From contig NC_046677.1 of NCBI RefSeq assembly GCF_003369915.1, forward strand, positions 24,260,913-24,324,912: a DNA stretch of 64,000 nucleotides, in the 5' to 3' direction. Below, in pieces: positions 12,520 to 22,784 of the stretch. Positions within the stretch are counted from its first letter, which is position 1; each line of letters begins with the position of its first letter. Below the pieces are notes generated by a model, which saw nothing but the letters and a program-made list of their open reading frames with translations, made no database searches and was not told the origin of the DNA. The position numbers were made by a program, and so were the translations under genes. The DNA comes from Drosophila miranda (Eukaryota; Arthropoda; Insecta; Diptera; Drosophilidae).

Positions 12520-15309
12520 TAGATATGTTTGTCGCATACTATGTTTCATTTGGATTGGGATGTTCTGGAAATGGAACATCAGTAAGCCCAATATTCCAGT
12601 TTTGAGGGCCGCTATGAACTTCGGGTTTACGGAAAACTTAATTTTCAGTATTTCGTGTTAATTTTTTTAATATATACAAAATTTGGTTCTCGACGGGGCT
12701 GTTCGGCTTCAAGCGAAAAATTTAATAGGTCAGTAAATTTTGTATACAAAATGAAATGCTAATACACGGGAATCAGTTGCCGATGAGGGGGATTGTAGTA
12801 GGAAAGCAAAACAAACCGCGCATCTCTCTCAACTTTGCTCGAATTTGTCAAGACAGATGGGAAAAAACGCTGAATATGTTATACAGCCAGGCTCCGGTTT
12901 TCACTTTCACAAAAGTTTTTCGATTTACTTTTGAATTACCATACATAAATTGGTGCTCCCGTTTTCACATTCCGCAAGATTTCTTCGTTTTCAAAACGAA
13001 ATGAACAGCAAACGGCTTTTCATACAACAAAACGAATCTTAATTGCACTAACATAAATTTTACACCATTACCAGGAAATTTAGCTTCCTTCTGTTTATAA
13101 TAATTTTTTCTCAACACAACCCAAAATTTGGTCCAAAAATAATTGGTGAGGGCATTTTCGTTTTGGTAAAAACAGCTGATCCAGTCCGATTTGATTACCG
13201 GAACGTTGGAACGTTGGCAAGAAATACATTTTTGCACATAACAGCACATACTGTTCTCGTAACGGAGCATCTGCAGCCAATTATGCAACCAATAAATTGT
13301 TTGACCATTAGCAATTTAATTTTCTGTTACATGCTCTTACTCACAGCTTGTCAGACATGTTAAATACAGAAGTGTCGTATCGAATATGTCTTGGTCTTCT
13401 TAATTCACGCACTTTCTAAAGTCGTTTTGCTACAAAACAAGCAATTGAAAAAAAACGCATTTTTATGATGCTGTTTATTTACCAAGCAACCAAGGCAGCT
13501 GGTTTTGTGTGTCAGAATCGATGCGAAAGTGAAACATATCGACACCAGCCACGTGGAATCGTTTCATTCTGACTATTATTGATGCGATCTGAGCCAAATG
13601 TTGCAACCTGGTAGATAATCGGGCAGGCTTTGCGTTTTCAGACAAAACGTTCCGTTTTCGTTTTCAGGTGCTCCCGATTTCACACATTATTTTCATGGAT
13701 ATTTTTGATTTTCTCAAACAGTAGGCCTGGTTGTTTCCTAAAAATACAGCATGTCAAAAAGGTCTTTTGTTTTTTCAATTGCTTGAAAACGACGGCAGAA
13801 AACGCGCGATTTAAGAAAATCAAAACTTCCTAACAGTAACAGCAATATTTGGAAAATTAAATTGGTAATGGAACGTTATGGGCAAAATCTGAGCGCTTCC
13901 ACTGTTATGCGCAAAAATGTATTCTTAGCCACGTAACCGAATCGAGCTGCCTCAGCAGTTAGCACGAAAACGTAGTTTTTTTTCCGTTGACTTTTAATTT
14001 CCTTTTTGAAAGCGAAAGAATCTTTCGTTTTATAAAAACGGGAGCACCAATTTTTTTCGTTTTCAAAAGTAAATACGAACATTTTTGCGAAACTGAAACC
14101 CGGAGCCTGCCTGAATGTTTAATTTTGCCTATTGCGCTAACAAACGCACTACAAACATGTGAAAGTATGCGTGTCGATCGCTGCGATCGGCGGAAGCACT
14201 TCGTACGTGTTTTATACATTTACCTAAATCTAATATACCCCTACACTCTGTGAGTCATAGGTACACAAAATTTGCAAATTTTGCAGTTTTTGTAAGCGGC
14301 ATTTCAGAACAGCGTGTTTTTAAAAATGATCAAACTTCTGTCCCTGCAGTTTACTTTTTTATCGAATTTTCGTCGATGCGTGTCCGATCCCATTCCATAA
14401 AGCGTGGCTCGTCACAGCTGTTTTTACACGTGTTTTCACTGTCTTTCTCTTCCAGTGTGACCCTGCAGCACGATTTAAACTCTTATTTTTTCGCCACACT
14501 GTTTTTTTCCTTTTTGTTGATGGAACTTTTTAATTGATATTGTCAATTATGATCATATTCCACTACACTAAATAACAAAATAATAAAGATAACCTAATAA
14601 ATAATACGATTTGGCGAGTTTTTAATTTTTTGCCGAATTTTTTCCATGCTATGCAATAGAGGGTGGCTTTTCATGCACTCAAAGAGAGCGCAGCACCACC
14701 CCCTACCTGTCCTGTCCACACGCCTTTGTTTAGCGTGTTTTACTTTTTTCATTAAGATACTTGTCCATATGTATAACTTAATTACCGAGGAGCATCTTAA
14801 TGTCGAGACCCATGTGCCTCGACAAAAACGTTCCGCATGTTTATTATTACACATTTATTATTACCCCATATTAATTGATGAATGTTGATATGAAGTGCTT
14901 GTTAGATATTACTAAAAATTCTCAAATGATTTTATTACTTAACTTTTTACATCGAATTTATCAGAATTAAGTACACCCATTGTGCTGGATGTGATAGATG
15001 GTAGTAGGATCCCGTATCGAAAAACACGATTTTGTTGGGGCATTATCTATCTGCAACCATTATATTTTGTAAAAAATAAGGGCATAATAATTACAAGAAT
15101 GTGTGTGTAGTAAAGTTCTATAGTATGAATCGATGTAGAAATGTTCACGCGAGTCTTATTTATACAATATGAATGTAAAAATAGTAAATTAAATTTCAAT
15201 CAAGCGCATTTTGTCTATGCTCTATGTAAAATTATATTTTCTTTTCAGCTCACCGGCTTATGAGAAACGCATGCGTGTAATAAAGACTAAAATTACACGT
15301 CTATGAACC
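12520..15309. other. Intergenic region between tho2 and the MADF gene
   Basis: Apart from the tho2 promoter on the left and the 3' UTR of the MADF gene on the right, this interval is filled by repetitive DNA. The main item is the long inverted repeat at 12887-14113. A short helentron-like terminus (about 14228-14265) follows. I see no coding region; the open frames over the inverted repeat are short, lysine/phenylalanine-rich and occur in both orientations. Confidence 0.7.
12887..14113. mobile_element. Foldback-like long inverted repeat
   Basis: The left end reads caggctccggttttcacttt and continues to a ggtgctcccgttttcac block. The right end, read on the minus strand, is caggctccgggtttcagttt and continues to ggtgctcccgttttt. 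Inner blocks are also paired: gaaatacatttttgcacata (13220-13240) with the minus strand near 13920, and caagcaattgaaaaaa (13439-13455) with the minus strand near 13782. Both arms therefore run almost to the centre (about 13550-13620). Arms are diverged. There is no transposase frame. It resembles non-autonomous Foldback-type elements or two head-to-head copies; the family was not identified. Confidence 0.6.
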
Positions 15310-15739
15310 TTAAAGCAAAGGTTCGTTTTCTATCTTAACATCGCACTCGACCATCGAACTGTCTACATAGCCGTTCAGGTAGCTTAGAAATTTTTCTGGA
15401 GCCGACTGCAGCTGGTGCTGAGATGATCGCTGCGTGACTGGAGCTGGCGTTAGCTTTGGCATGGCTGCAGGCGAGTATTGCGGCCTGGGGGGCGGATCGG
15501 GGCGTACAGGCGTAGTCTCTTCCTTTTTTAGTTCCACCAGAATGCGGCTGACTTCCATGCGAAATTTGAGATTGCCCATGTCCGAGAGGGACTTCATGTG
15601 CGGCATAAGGCTAAGCAGAAAATTATAGTCAGCATCGTCCTTGGCTTGGACTAGTTCCTTGTTCCTTGACTGACTGCTGGCCGCTGGCGTTGTGTCCACA
15701 ACATTTGTTTTTTTCATTTGACTATTGTTGTTGTTGTTT

Positions 15740-15770
<31 letters not shown>

Positions 15771-16460
15771 GGCAATGGCCCCCATTCGTTATGGGGTCTT
15801 CATAGGAAGGCGAACTCTTTCGCTGACAACAGCGCTTCGTTGGCGGCGGCTTGTACAGTTCCATGTCTAGGCAGCTCATAAAAGACGCACCGGACTCAAA
15901 GTCCGTCCGCTTCATCAGCGACATATCGGAGCTCGAGTCCTGCTGCTCGGGCGAGTCACGCTTGAATATGTCGCCCATTATCTCAAAGTCCACCGAATCA
16001 TCATTGTCCAGATCGATGATAAAGTCATCCAGCTGCGTCTGATCATAGTCGTTGGAGCTATCTGCCGACTCAAAATCGAACTCGAAATGCTCTGGAGCGA
16101 ATCCCACGAGGCCGGTGGGATCGAATATGCAGCGCAGGAACTCCAAGGGGTGAAAGTATGTCCAGTTGGACATTTGGATGCGACCCTGCTGTATCTTTCG
16201 GATCTCGGAGCGGTAGCTGTCCCTCAGTCCTTTGAAGCGCTTCTTGCATGCCGTAACTGCAGGGAGACAAGAATGCAAGGCATGGGTACTAATATCAAAT
16301 GTGACGAGCACCATCACTTACCGTCTAGCTGCAAAATTTCAGATACATCCAGCCACTGCGAGGTCCATTCGTCCTTGCGGCTGGCAAGGGCGATGTTTGT
16401 ATCCCACAGTGCACGCCGCGGCCGTACCTCCGCAATGAGGCGAAGTACGTCCTTCTTCAT
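15310..16460 (-). CDS. MADF-BESS domain protein (putative transcriptional regulator)
   Basis: Two exons, 16460-16322 and 16256-15310, with a GTAAGT donor and ccctgcag acceptor, give 361 aa. The start chosen is the ATG at 16460 (MKKDVLRLIAEV), because the MADF fold begins there; the upstream open sequence is Cys/Leu-rich and looks non-coding. Residues about 5-95 form a MADF (Myb/SANT-like) DNA-binding domain with conserved Trp residues (ALWD, WTSQW, NWTYFHPLEFL). A BESS protein-interaction motif lies at about 253-290 (FLLSLMPHMKSLSDMGNLKF). Between them are an acidic stretch (about 105-150) and an Asn run interrupted by a Lys. Such proteins act in the nucleus as sequence-specific regulators. 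The exact melanogaster orthologue was not determined. It is transcribed divergently from TBCD. Confidence 0.9.
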
Positions 16461-16892
16461 TGGAATATACAGCTTGGCTTTGCTAAAAAACACCTCTCGC
16501 GGAACGAAAAAAGTTCGTGGCGTGTAAACAAATGCGTTGCCAAGCCCAGCGACGACTTGCAATAAACCAACAGCACAGCAACAACAACAGCAAATGCGCA
16601 CGTATGTACAGCACTTTGTGCCAACACTCAGATTAATTTAGTTGGGCGATTTTCTTGTTAAAATCGAAATTTCGATTGGAATTTAGCAAGAGATTCTGCA
16701 TTTTTCTGCCCACATCGCACTTCTCTTTTTCTGTACAACAGCTGGCAACTCTGATGTCAACAGCTGGAACAGCGTGAATCAGATGCATGTGTGTGCGGTA
16801 CGGAACAGTGGAAACCAAACGAAACTGCAAGAAAGCGAAAAACAATTGTGCACAGCCGGCTGTTTGATTAATCATTCATATTCAATTTATTA
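16461..16892. promoter_or_regulatory. Divergent promoter between MADF gene and TBCD
   Basis: The 432 bp between two head-to-head start codons must serve both genes. Two E-box cores CAGCTG occur about 20 bp apart (near 16739 and 16760, contexts aacagctggcaac and caacagctggaac). This resembles the E-box core-promoter motif common in Drosophila housekeeping genes. No TATA box is visible. Confidence 0.5.
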
Positions 16893-19800
16893 ATGATGTC
16901 CAACCAAGGGGGGGAGTCTAAGGATGATGACCTGCCGGCAAATACCCTGGAACTATTCACAGAGCTGGACCAGGTGCTGCAAATGATCGAAAACATCAAA
17001 TCAATCGATGACGGCTCTTTTGAAAGGGAATTTGAAAACTACGCCCAAGTGCTGTCCCGCTACCAAGAGCAACCGCATTTGCTAGATCCCCATCTAGAGC
17101 TGCTGCTGGGTCGCTTGCTGGACAAGATTCGGCTGCAGCAGGCGCCGCCGGGTGAACGTGATGCAGCCTTCAAGTATCTGTACATAATTTGCAAAGTACG
17201 CACATATAAAGTTCTGGTCAAGTTTATGCCCCACGAGCTGAGCGATCTGGAGTTTGTGCTGGATCTGTTGGGCCAACAGGATCCAACTGAATTTGAGAAA
17301 TGGGAGACCCGATACATACTCCTACTCTGGATGTCCATTGTGGTCCTGAATCCCTTTCATATGTCACGACTGGATGCATATGAAACGTCGCCCAGTGTCG
17401 CCGTCAACTGCGTGCTGGCCAACAATGTTGAGTCCCACAAATCCACCAAAATGGAGCGCATCTTTGAGCTATGCAAGCTGTATGTCTCCACCAACGACAC
17501 GTGCAGCAGCATGGCCGCCTATCTGGCCGCCAAGTTTTTCGTACGCATCGACATCAAAGATCTGTATTTGGAGCGTTTTCTCGACTGGATCATTGGCCAG
17601 CATCAGGCGGACACAGTGAATGTTAAATTTGGCCAACTGGCCGCCGTTGCGGCCATTCTGAAGCATGGCAAGCGTGAGGATTTGCTGCCCTATGCGGACA
17701 AGCTGCTGCACTGGATAACATCCTGCCAGTACAAGGAGGGCAATGATTTTCTCAAGTACAAGTTCTATGTAAAAATTGTCCAAAGATTGGGCCTGGTGCA
17801 CTTGAAGCCACGCATTGCCAGCTGGCGCTACAAAAGAGGTGAGTGGAGCAGTCCGACAATAAAGATTCGTTTCCCAAAAACATATTTTTTTCAGGCACAC
17901 GTTCGTTGGCCACAAATCTCAATCAGCATCCGGGTTCGGCTGGCGCTCAGTCGACTGCTGCCCTCGATGGCGCCGATGGGGATGCTGGAGAGGAAATTGT
18001 TGTTCCCGATGCCATTGAGGAAGTGATTGAGGAGCTGCTCCAGGGCCTGCGCAGTGGCGGCAACGACATTCGATGGAGTGCCGCCAAGGGCTTGGGCCGG
18101 GTGACCAATCGTCTGCCCAAAGAGCTGGCCGACGAGGTGATTGGCTCTGTGATTGATATACTAAACCCCCTGGAGCCGCACGAGGCTTGGCATGGCGGCT
18201 GTTTGGCTTTGGCCGAGCTAGCCAAACGTGGTCTGCTGCTGCCCCATCGTCTCGAGGAGCTGGTGCCGCTGCTCATGCAGGCCTTGTTCTATGACGAAAT
18301 GAAGGGCTACATGTCCGTGGGTCAGCATATACGCGATGCCGCCTGCTACATGTGCTGGGCCTTTGCTCGTGCCTACAATCCCGATGATGTCAAGCCGTTT
18401 GTCCAGAAGATCTCCTCAGGCCTGCTCACGGTGGCGGTGTTTGATCGCGAAGTAAACTGCCGCAGAGCTGCTTCAGCCGCTTTCCAAGAAAGCGTTGGCC
18501 GTTTGGGCAACTTTCCCTTTGGCATCGAGATCTCGGTAACCACGGACTTTTTCTCTGTGGGCATACGCCAGAATTCCTATCTGAATATCAGCGATTTCAT
18601 AGCACAATACGAGGTATATCGCGAGCCACTAATCACTCATCTGGTGCAGCACAAAGTGGGCCACTGGGATCCGGCCATACGAGAACTAACAGCCAAGGCG
18701 CTGCACAAACTAACGCTGTGGGAGCCAGAGTATATGGCGGCCGTTGTGCTGCCTCAACTCCTGGCCAAAACGGACACCATCGACATCAACAGTCGGCATG
18801 GTTGTGTCCTGGCCATGGGTGAAATCACCCTGGCCGTCCGCAAGCTGGAAATGGCCAGTGATCCAGCCATTGTGTATCTCTCCAATCAACGGATTGTTGA
18901 GCTGAACGAGCTGCTAAAGAACTTCCTCATGAAGAACTATTACCGCGGTATGAGCGGGGAGCTGCTGAAATCCAGCACAGCCGATTTCATACGCAACTGC
19001 AGTCTGGCCAAGCTGCAGGTGACGCCTGATTGTCTGCGTAAGTCCATTATAATATTTAAATCCCTATCTATCTAAAATGGCATCCTTTCAGTCTCCTGGC
19101 AAACGGTCATTGACTTCTGTTTGGTGACCAAAAACCATGTCATACGAGCCTCTGGTGTTGAGGCCTTTGCCGAGCTGTGTCGTTCCTACTACTGTGTGGA
19201 TAGTCGCAGCGACCAAAACGAGGCCATCATCAGGTCGTATCTTAAGGGCGCCGAAAACGATCTGGACGAGCACATACGCATGGGCTATATAGCAGCTTTG
19301 GGGGTACTGCCCTCGTTTATGCTGCGCCCTCATCTGTCCCCTGTGCTGGAGAGTCTAGTAAAGCACTCGCTGACACCGCTGCAGGCCGTCCTGGCCGGGG
19401 ATGTGGGGCAGCAGGAGGAGCATATCCAGACCTACCGGTGGAGCGAGGCGCGCATGGAAAGCATCAAAGCCTTAACAAAGGTGGTCAAAACAGTGGGCTA
19501 CGAAGGAACTATTGGTCTGTCGGTATGCCGCCCTTATATTCTGCAGATTATAATCCCCCCTTCCCTCCCTTTAGATACCTTTTCAGAGCATGGAAATTTC
19601 AACAAAGTAATCGCTTGCCTGCTGCGAGCCCTGGATGAATATACCCTGGACAATCGTGGCGATATTGGAGCCTGGGTGCGTGAGGCATCCATGTCATCGC
19701 TCTACCAGATAGTAACCCAGTGTCCACCGGCTATGCTGTCGGCCACGCATGTCCATGAGATTGTCGTGGGCTTAATGCAGCAGGCGGTGGAGAAAATCGA

Positions 19801-20713
19801 TCGTACGCGTGGCCTGGCCGGACGTCTCTGTTGCCAGCTAATCCATGCTAAGCCACGCATCCCCCATATACGAGAGCATGCGAAACTCATTGAGATATTC
19901 CCCACGGATGTGAATTCTGTTCTCTGGCTCTTTGCCGATCATACATTCCCCTTGTTCTGCCAGCTGTTGGGCCTGCCGGATTACTCCAAGCGTGTCCTGT
20001 TGGGTCTAACCGCCAGCATTGGGCAGCTGACTGAATCTCTGGTGAGTCCGAGCACTAACTGGTCCCAGAAGAATTTATATTGATTGCTCTCTTTCTTTTG
20101 GGTGCAGATCAAATATGCTTCGACGGCTTTATTCCAATTTTTACGTTCCAATCCCACGATGGTGCCGCGTCTGTGCAAGGAGATTGTGGAGATCTTCCAG
20201 GAAAATCTCTTGAACGAGCGCGTGACCTATCCAATGTTGAGTTTCCTGGACATACTCATTGGTTCCGGCACCACTGACATGGTCCTGCATGACGAATCGA
20301 ATTCCTTTGTCGAGGACATCTATCGCCTGCTCAATCTGGAGGTCAAGGGCTACAAGAAGTTGTACAAGACAGCCACCAGCATAGGTGCCTTTTGCCAGCT
20401 TATCCAAGTGCCGCGCCTTAGCAAGCGTGTGCTCTCCAAACTGTCAGTATTCTTGGGCCTGCAGCATGTCCATGTCCGCAAAACTGCCGCCACCAAGCTC
20501 TACGAAGCATTGGCCCTGCATGGCGATGTTACCGATATACCCGAGGATAATATGGATGAAATCCTGACAATCCTCTCGGAGACAGACTGGACTATGCCCC
20601 TGGTGGAGGCGCGTCCGTTGCGGAATCAGCTATGCCATTTGATGGGCATCAAGCCACCAGTTAGTGGTGCAGCAGCAGCTGTAGCTGCCGCCTCTGCAGC
20701 AGCAGATAAATGA
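16893..20713 (+). CDS. TBCD: Tubulin-folding cofactor D
   Basis: Five exons (16893-17838, 17895-19037, 19092-19522, 19589-20041, 20108-20713) give 1192 aa, the same length as human TBCD as I recall. Introns are short (52-66 bp). Junctions are GT/AG; the third intron is best ended at cagag|CAT to keep phase. TBCD is a HEAT/ARM-repeat chaperone that captures beta-tubulin and, with cofactors A, E, C and Arl2, assembles alpha/beta-tubulin dimers in the cytosol. Typical family blocks are DIRWSAAKGLGRVTNRLP, WHGGCLALAELAKRGLLLP, VGQHIRDAACYMCWAFARAY, CRRAASAAFQESVGRLG and VGHWDPAIRELTAKALHKL. An Ala-rich tail ends the protein. ATG 16896 is an equally possible start. No lesions. Confidence 0.94.
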
Positions 20714-20939
20714 ATTTCGACAAATGTTTAACATATTTATTATCCTTGTGTATTAAATACTTTTACTAATATACATTTTGGATCCAACAGAAAAAAGAAA
20801 CGCAGTAGCAAATTATTTCAAAATTGTAATACTTATAGCTAAGCCTCAGGAGGTTTCCCCTTGATTTGAGGAACAACTATGGCCATACATATGGGCATAT
20901 TTCAGAAACAGCGTAAACCTCGGGAAAGTCCTGCTAGTA
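20714..20939 (+). other. TBCD 3' UTR and flank up to the retrotransposon
   Basis: AT-rich sequence after the TBCD stop. A possible poly(A) signal attaaa lies near 20752. The non-LTR element has inserted a little over 200 bp downstream of the stop codon, outside the coding region. Confidence 0.6.
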
Positions 20940-20953
20940 AGTATCTAGATCTG
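20940..20953. repeat. Left target-site duplication of the non-LTR element
   Basis: AGTATCTAGATCTG, identical to 26368-26381. The perfect 14-bp match fixes the element's ends and indicates a fairly recent, full-length insertion. Confidence 0.85.
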
Positions 20954-21041
20954 GTCTGATGAGCTCGTGAGGTAGCTCAAAGGGGGCCTAGCTGAGGCCA
21001 CCGGACGGGTCGCGGGCTGCGGATAGCGAACGGCCTACCTC
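20954..21041 (+). ncRNA. Predicted HDV-like self-cleaving ribozyme at the element's 5' end
   Basis: The first 88 nt can form the nested double pseudoknot of hepatitis delta-like ribozymes in the right order. P1: 20954-20960 with 21000-21006 (7 positions, one G-U, one A-C mismatch). P2: GAGGTAG 20969-20975 with CTACCTC 21035-21041 (7 perfect pairs). P3: GGCC 20985-20988 with GGCC 20996-20999, immediately followed by the 3' strand of P1. A short P4 is possible at 21010-21022. J4/2 reads GCGAA, with the candidate catalytic cytosine at 21027. Cleavage would fall exactly at the element boundary set by the target-site duplication. Activity is untested. Confidence 0.65.
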
Positions 21042-21428
21042 GGTAGGTCAGCTGCGAATAAGCGGGCATCCCTCACGGGAGAGTACCGAAATAAGCAGTC
21101 CCGGACAGCCAGCGGGTGTTAGCTAGGTAGCAGCACTGACGATGCGCTTGTGGTGCCGCCTCAATAAGTAGCTTACACACTCCCATCCATACACAATACC
21201 TACCCACATCCCAACCCCCACACCCACCTCACACCGGGCCGGACTAAGTGTGTTACTCGACCCGTGCCGACAGTCAGCCTGGCTGGGGGCCCGGTATAAA
21301 AACTAGCCCAGTCGCTAACGGAGGGCTCAGGGACTTGGCAGCCCCCTGTTCTAATGATGCCTTACCCGGGCAACGTGGATCTCTGCCCGGGCTGACCTTT
21401 CCCTTTCTCTGCATCTCGTGGGAACAGG

Positions 21429-22784
21429 ATGTATAATATCAAGAACAAAAACCAAAAAACTAACATAAAAAAAAATGAGTGCGGCGCTCCCCAAATGCCA
21501 ACTGGGAGCAATCCCAAGCTCGGAAAGGCAGCGGCCCAAAGGCCTGGCCCAACCGGCTCTATAGTAGGGAATACCTGCAAGGTGGAAGGTGCCTGTGCGA
21601 ACCCGAGGGGGTCCCATCCCGAATCCGGTGTGGGTGGCAAGGTAACTCCCACAGCTGACACCTTGGAAGGAAAGCTAAGCAATATTGCGGCTGCCCGACC
21701 TTCTGGTAAAGCGGAGGGGGTTGACTTGCCGTCGACAAGCGCCCAAGCCAGACGCTACACATATGCCGAAAAGAGGAGTGCAGGGAACATACTCCGTCGG
21801 CAACACGCCAGCAGTGAAGCCAGCCCATCAGCCGACTGGCTGAAGAAGGTGGAATGGGTTTCGGCCGTGCTCCCGGAGTTCACCTTAGAACAGAAAAAGG
21901 AGGCTCCCCAAGCCAAGAGGCAGCGCTCGCAGGAGACACCGGGACCGGTAGCAAAGCGCTCCAGAGTGCTGCCAAATGTCTCCTTTGCGCAGATTGCCAA
22001 GGAGAGGACGCTAATTGGTGTCCTCGACAGAGGCAGCGCAGAGGGTAGAATCCCAAGGAGTCAGTGGAAGTGGGTGGAAGCGGCACTGGCCGCCCGCTGC
22101 TTCGAACTCCTCGACAAAGACCCTGGACCTCCGCCAGTCTGCAAGGACATGGGGTGGTTCCAGGGCAATGTTAAGATAATTGCCTGCGAAGACGAGCGCT
22201 CTGTAAAGCTTTATAAAGCGGCGGTAGCGCAGGTCGGCGAGGTCTATGCTGGGGCGAAACTCGTCGCAGTCGACTGGAGCGAGGTGCCCAGCAGACCGAG
22301 GGCCAGAATTTGGGTGCCGGCTACCTTTAAGGAGCCAGAACGCATCCTCAAGATGCTGCAGAGATGCAACCCAGGACTACCAACCTCAGATTGGAAGGTA
22401 GCCAAGGTTGAGACGACATAAGGGCCGACTAACCAGGCAGTGCTCGTTCTCAATAAAGAGTCGCTGGCCCCGATAGAGGCAGCAAAAGGAGAGCTAAACT
22501 TCGGCTTCAGCTCGGTCACCATCAAGGTGTACAAATCGGACGCGGCGGCCGCGGCGCATCCTGTCGTCAACCCAGACGTGCAGTATGTCGCTGCGGAGAT
22601 CGAAGCGCCTGACGACGAGCTGGAGCCAGACCAGGAAGGCTTCTCCTCAGAGACAGAGCTGATGCTCGACTTTGAGTCAATGTGCCGAGAGAGAGTCTCA
22701 GATGACTCGGACGCGGACATCACGGTGGTGGAGAATCTTGAAGATGGTCCTAAGGATCCTTCAAATAAATCTCCACCACTGTAA
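21429..22784 (+). pseudogene. Retrotransposon ORF1 (nucleic-acid-binding), broken by one in-frame stop
   Basis: The frame is open from 21429, is interrupted by TAA at 22419-22421, and continues in the same frame to a stop at 22784. This gives 451 codons in all. Residues about 215-330 resemble the DUF4780-type RNA-binding domain of LOA-like ORF1 proteins (DKDPGPPPVCKDMGWFQGNV, then RARIWVP and ERILKMLQRCNP). The part after the stop is acidic (EAPDDELEPDQEG). No CCHC zinc knuckles are seen. The stop is probably a nonsense mutation, since the open frame beyond it reaches ORF2. ORF1 overlaps the ORF2 start by 41 nt in a different frame. Confidence 0.75.

Noticed and set aside
16461..16601. Upstream extension of the MADF protein (MRICCCCCC...)
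   Set aside because: The extension is Cys/Val-rich leader-like translation of a CAA-type repeat. The MADF domain starts right after the ATG at 16460.
20957..20982. ctgatgag at the element's 5' end, resembling a hammerhead ribozyme core
   Set aside because: After the would-be stem II the sequence is tcaaag instead of the required GAAA, and no matching stem III cleavage triplet is seen. The HDV-like fold explains the same bases much better.
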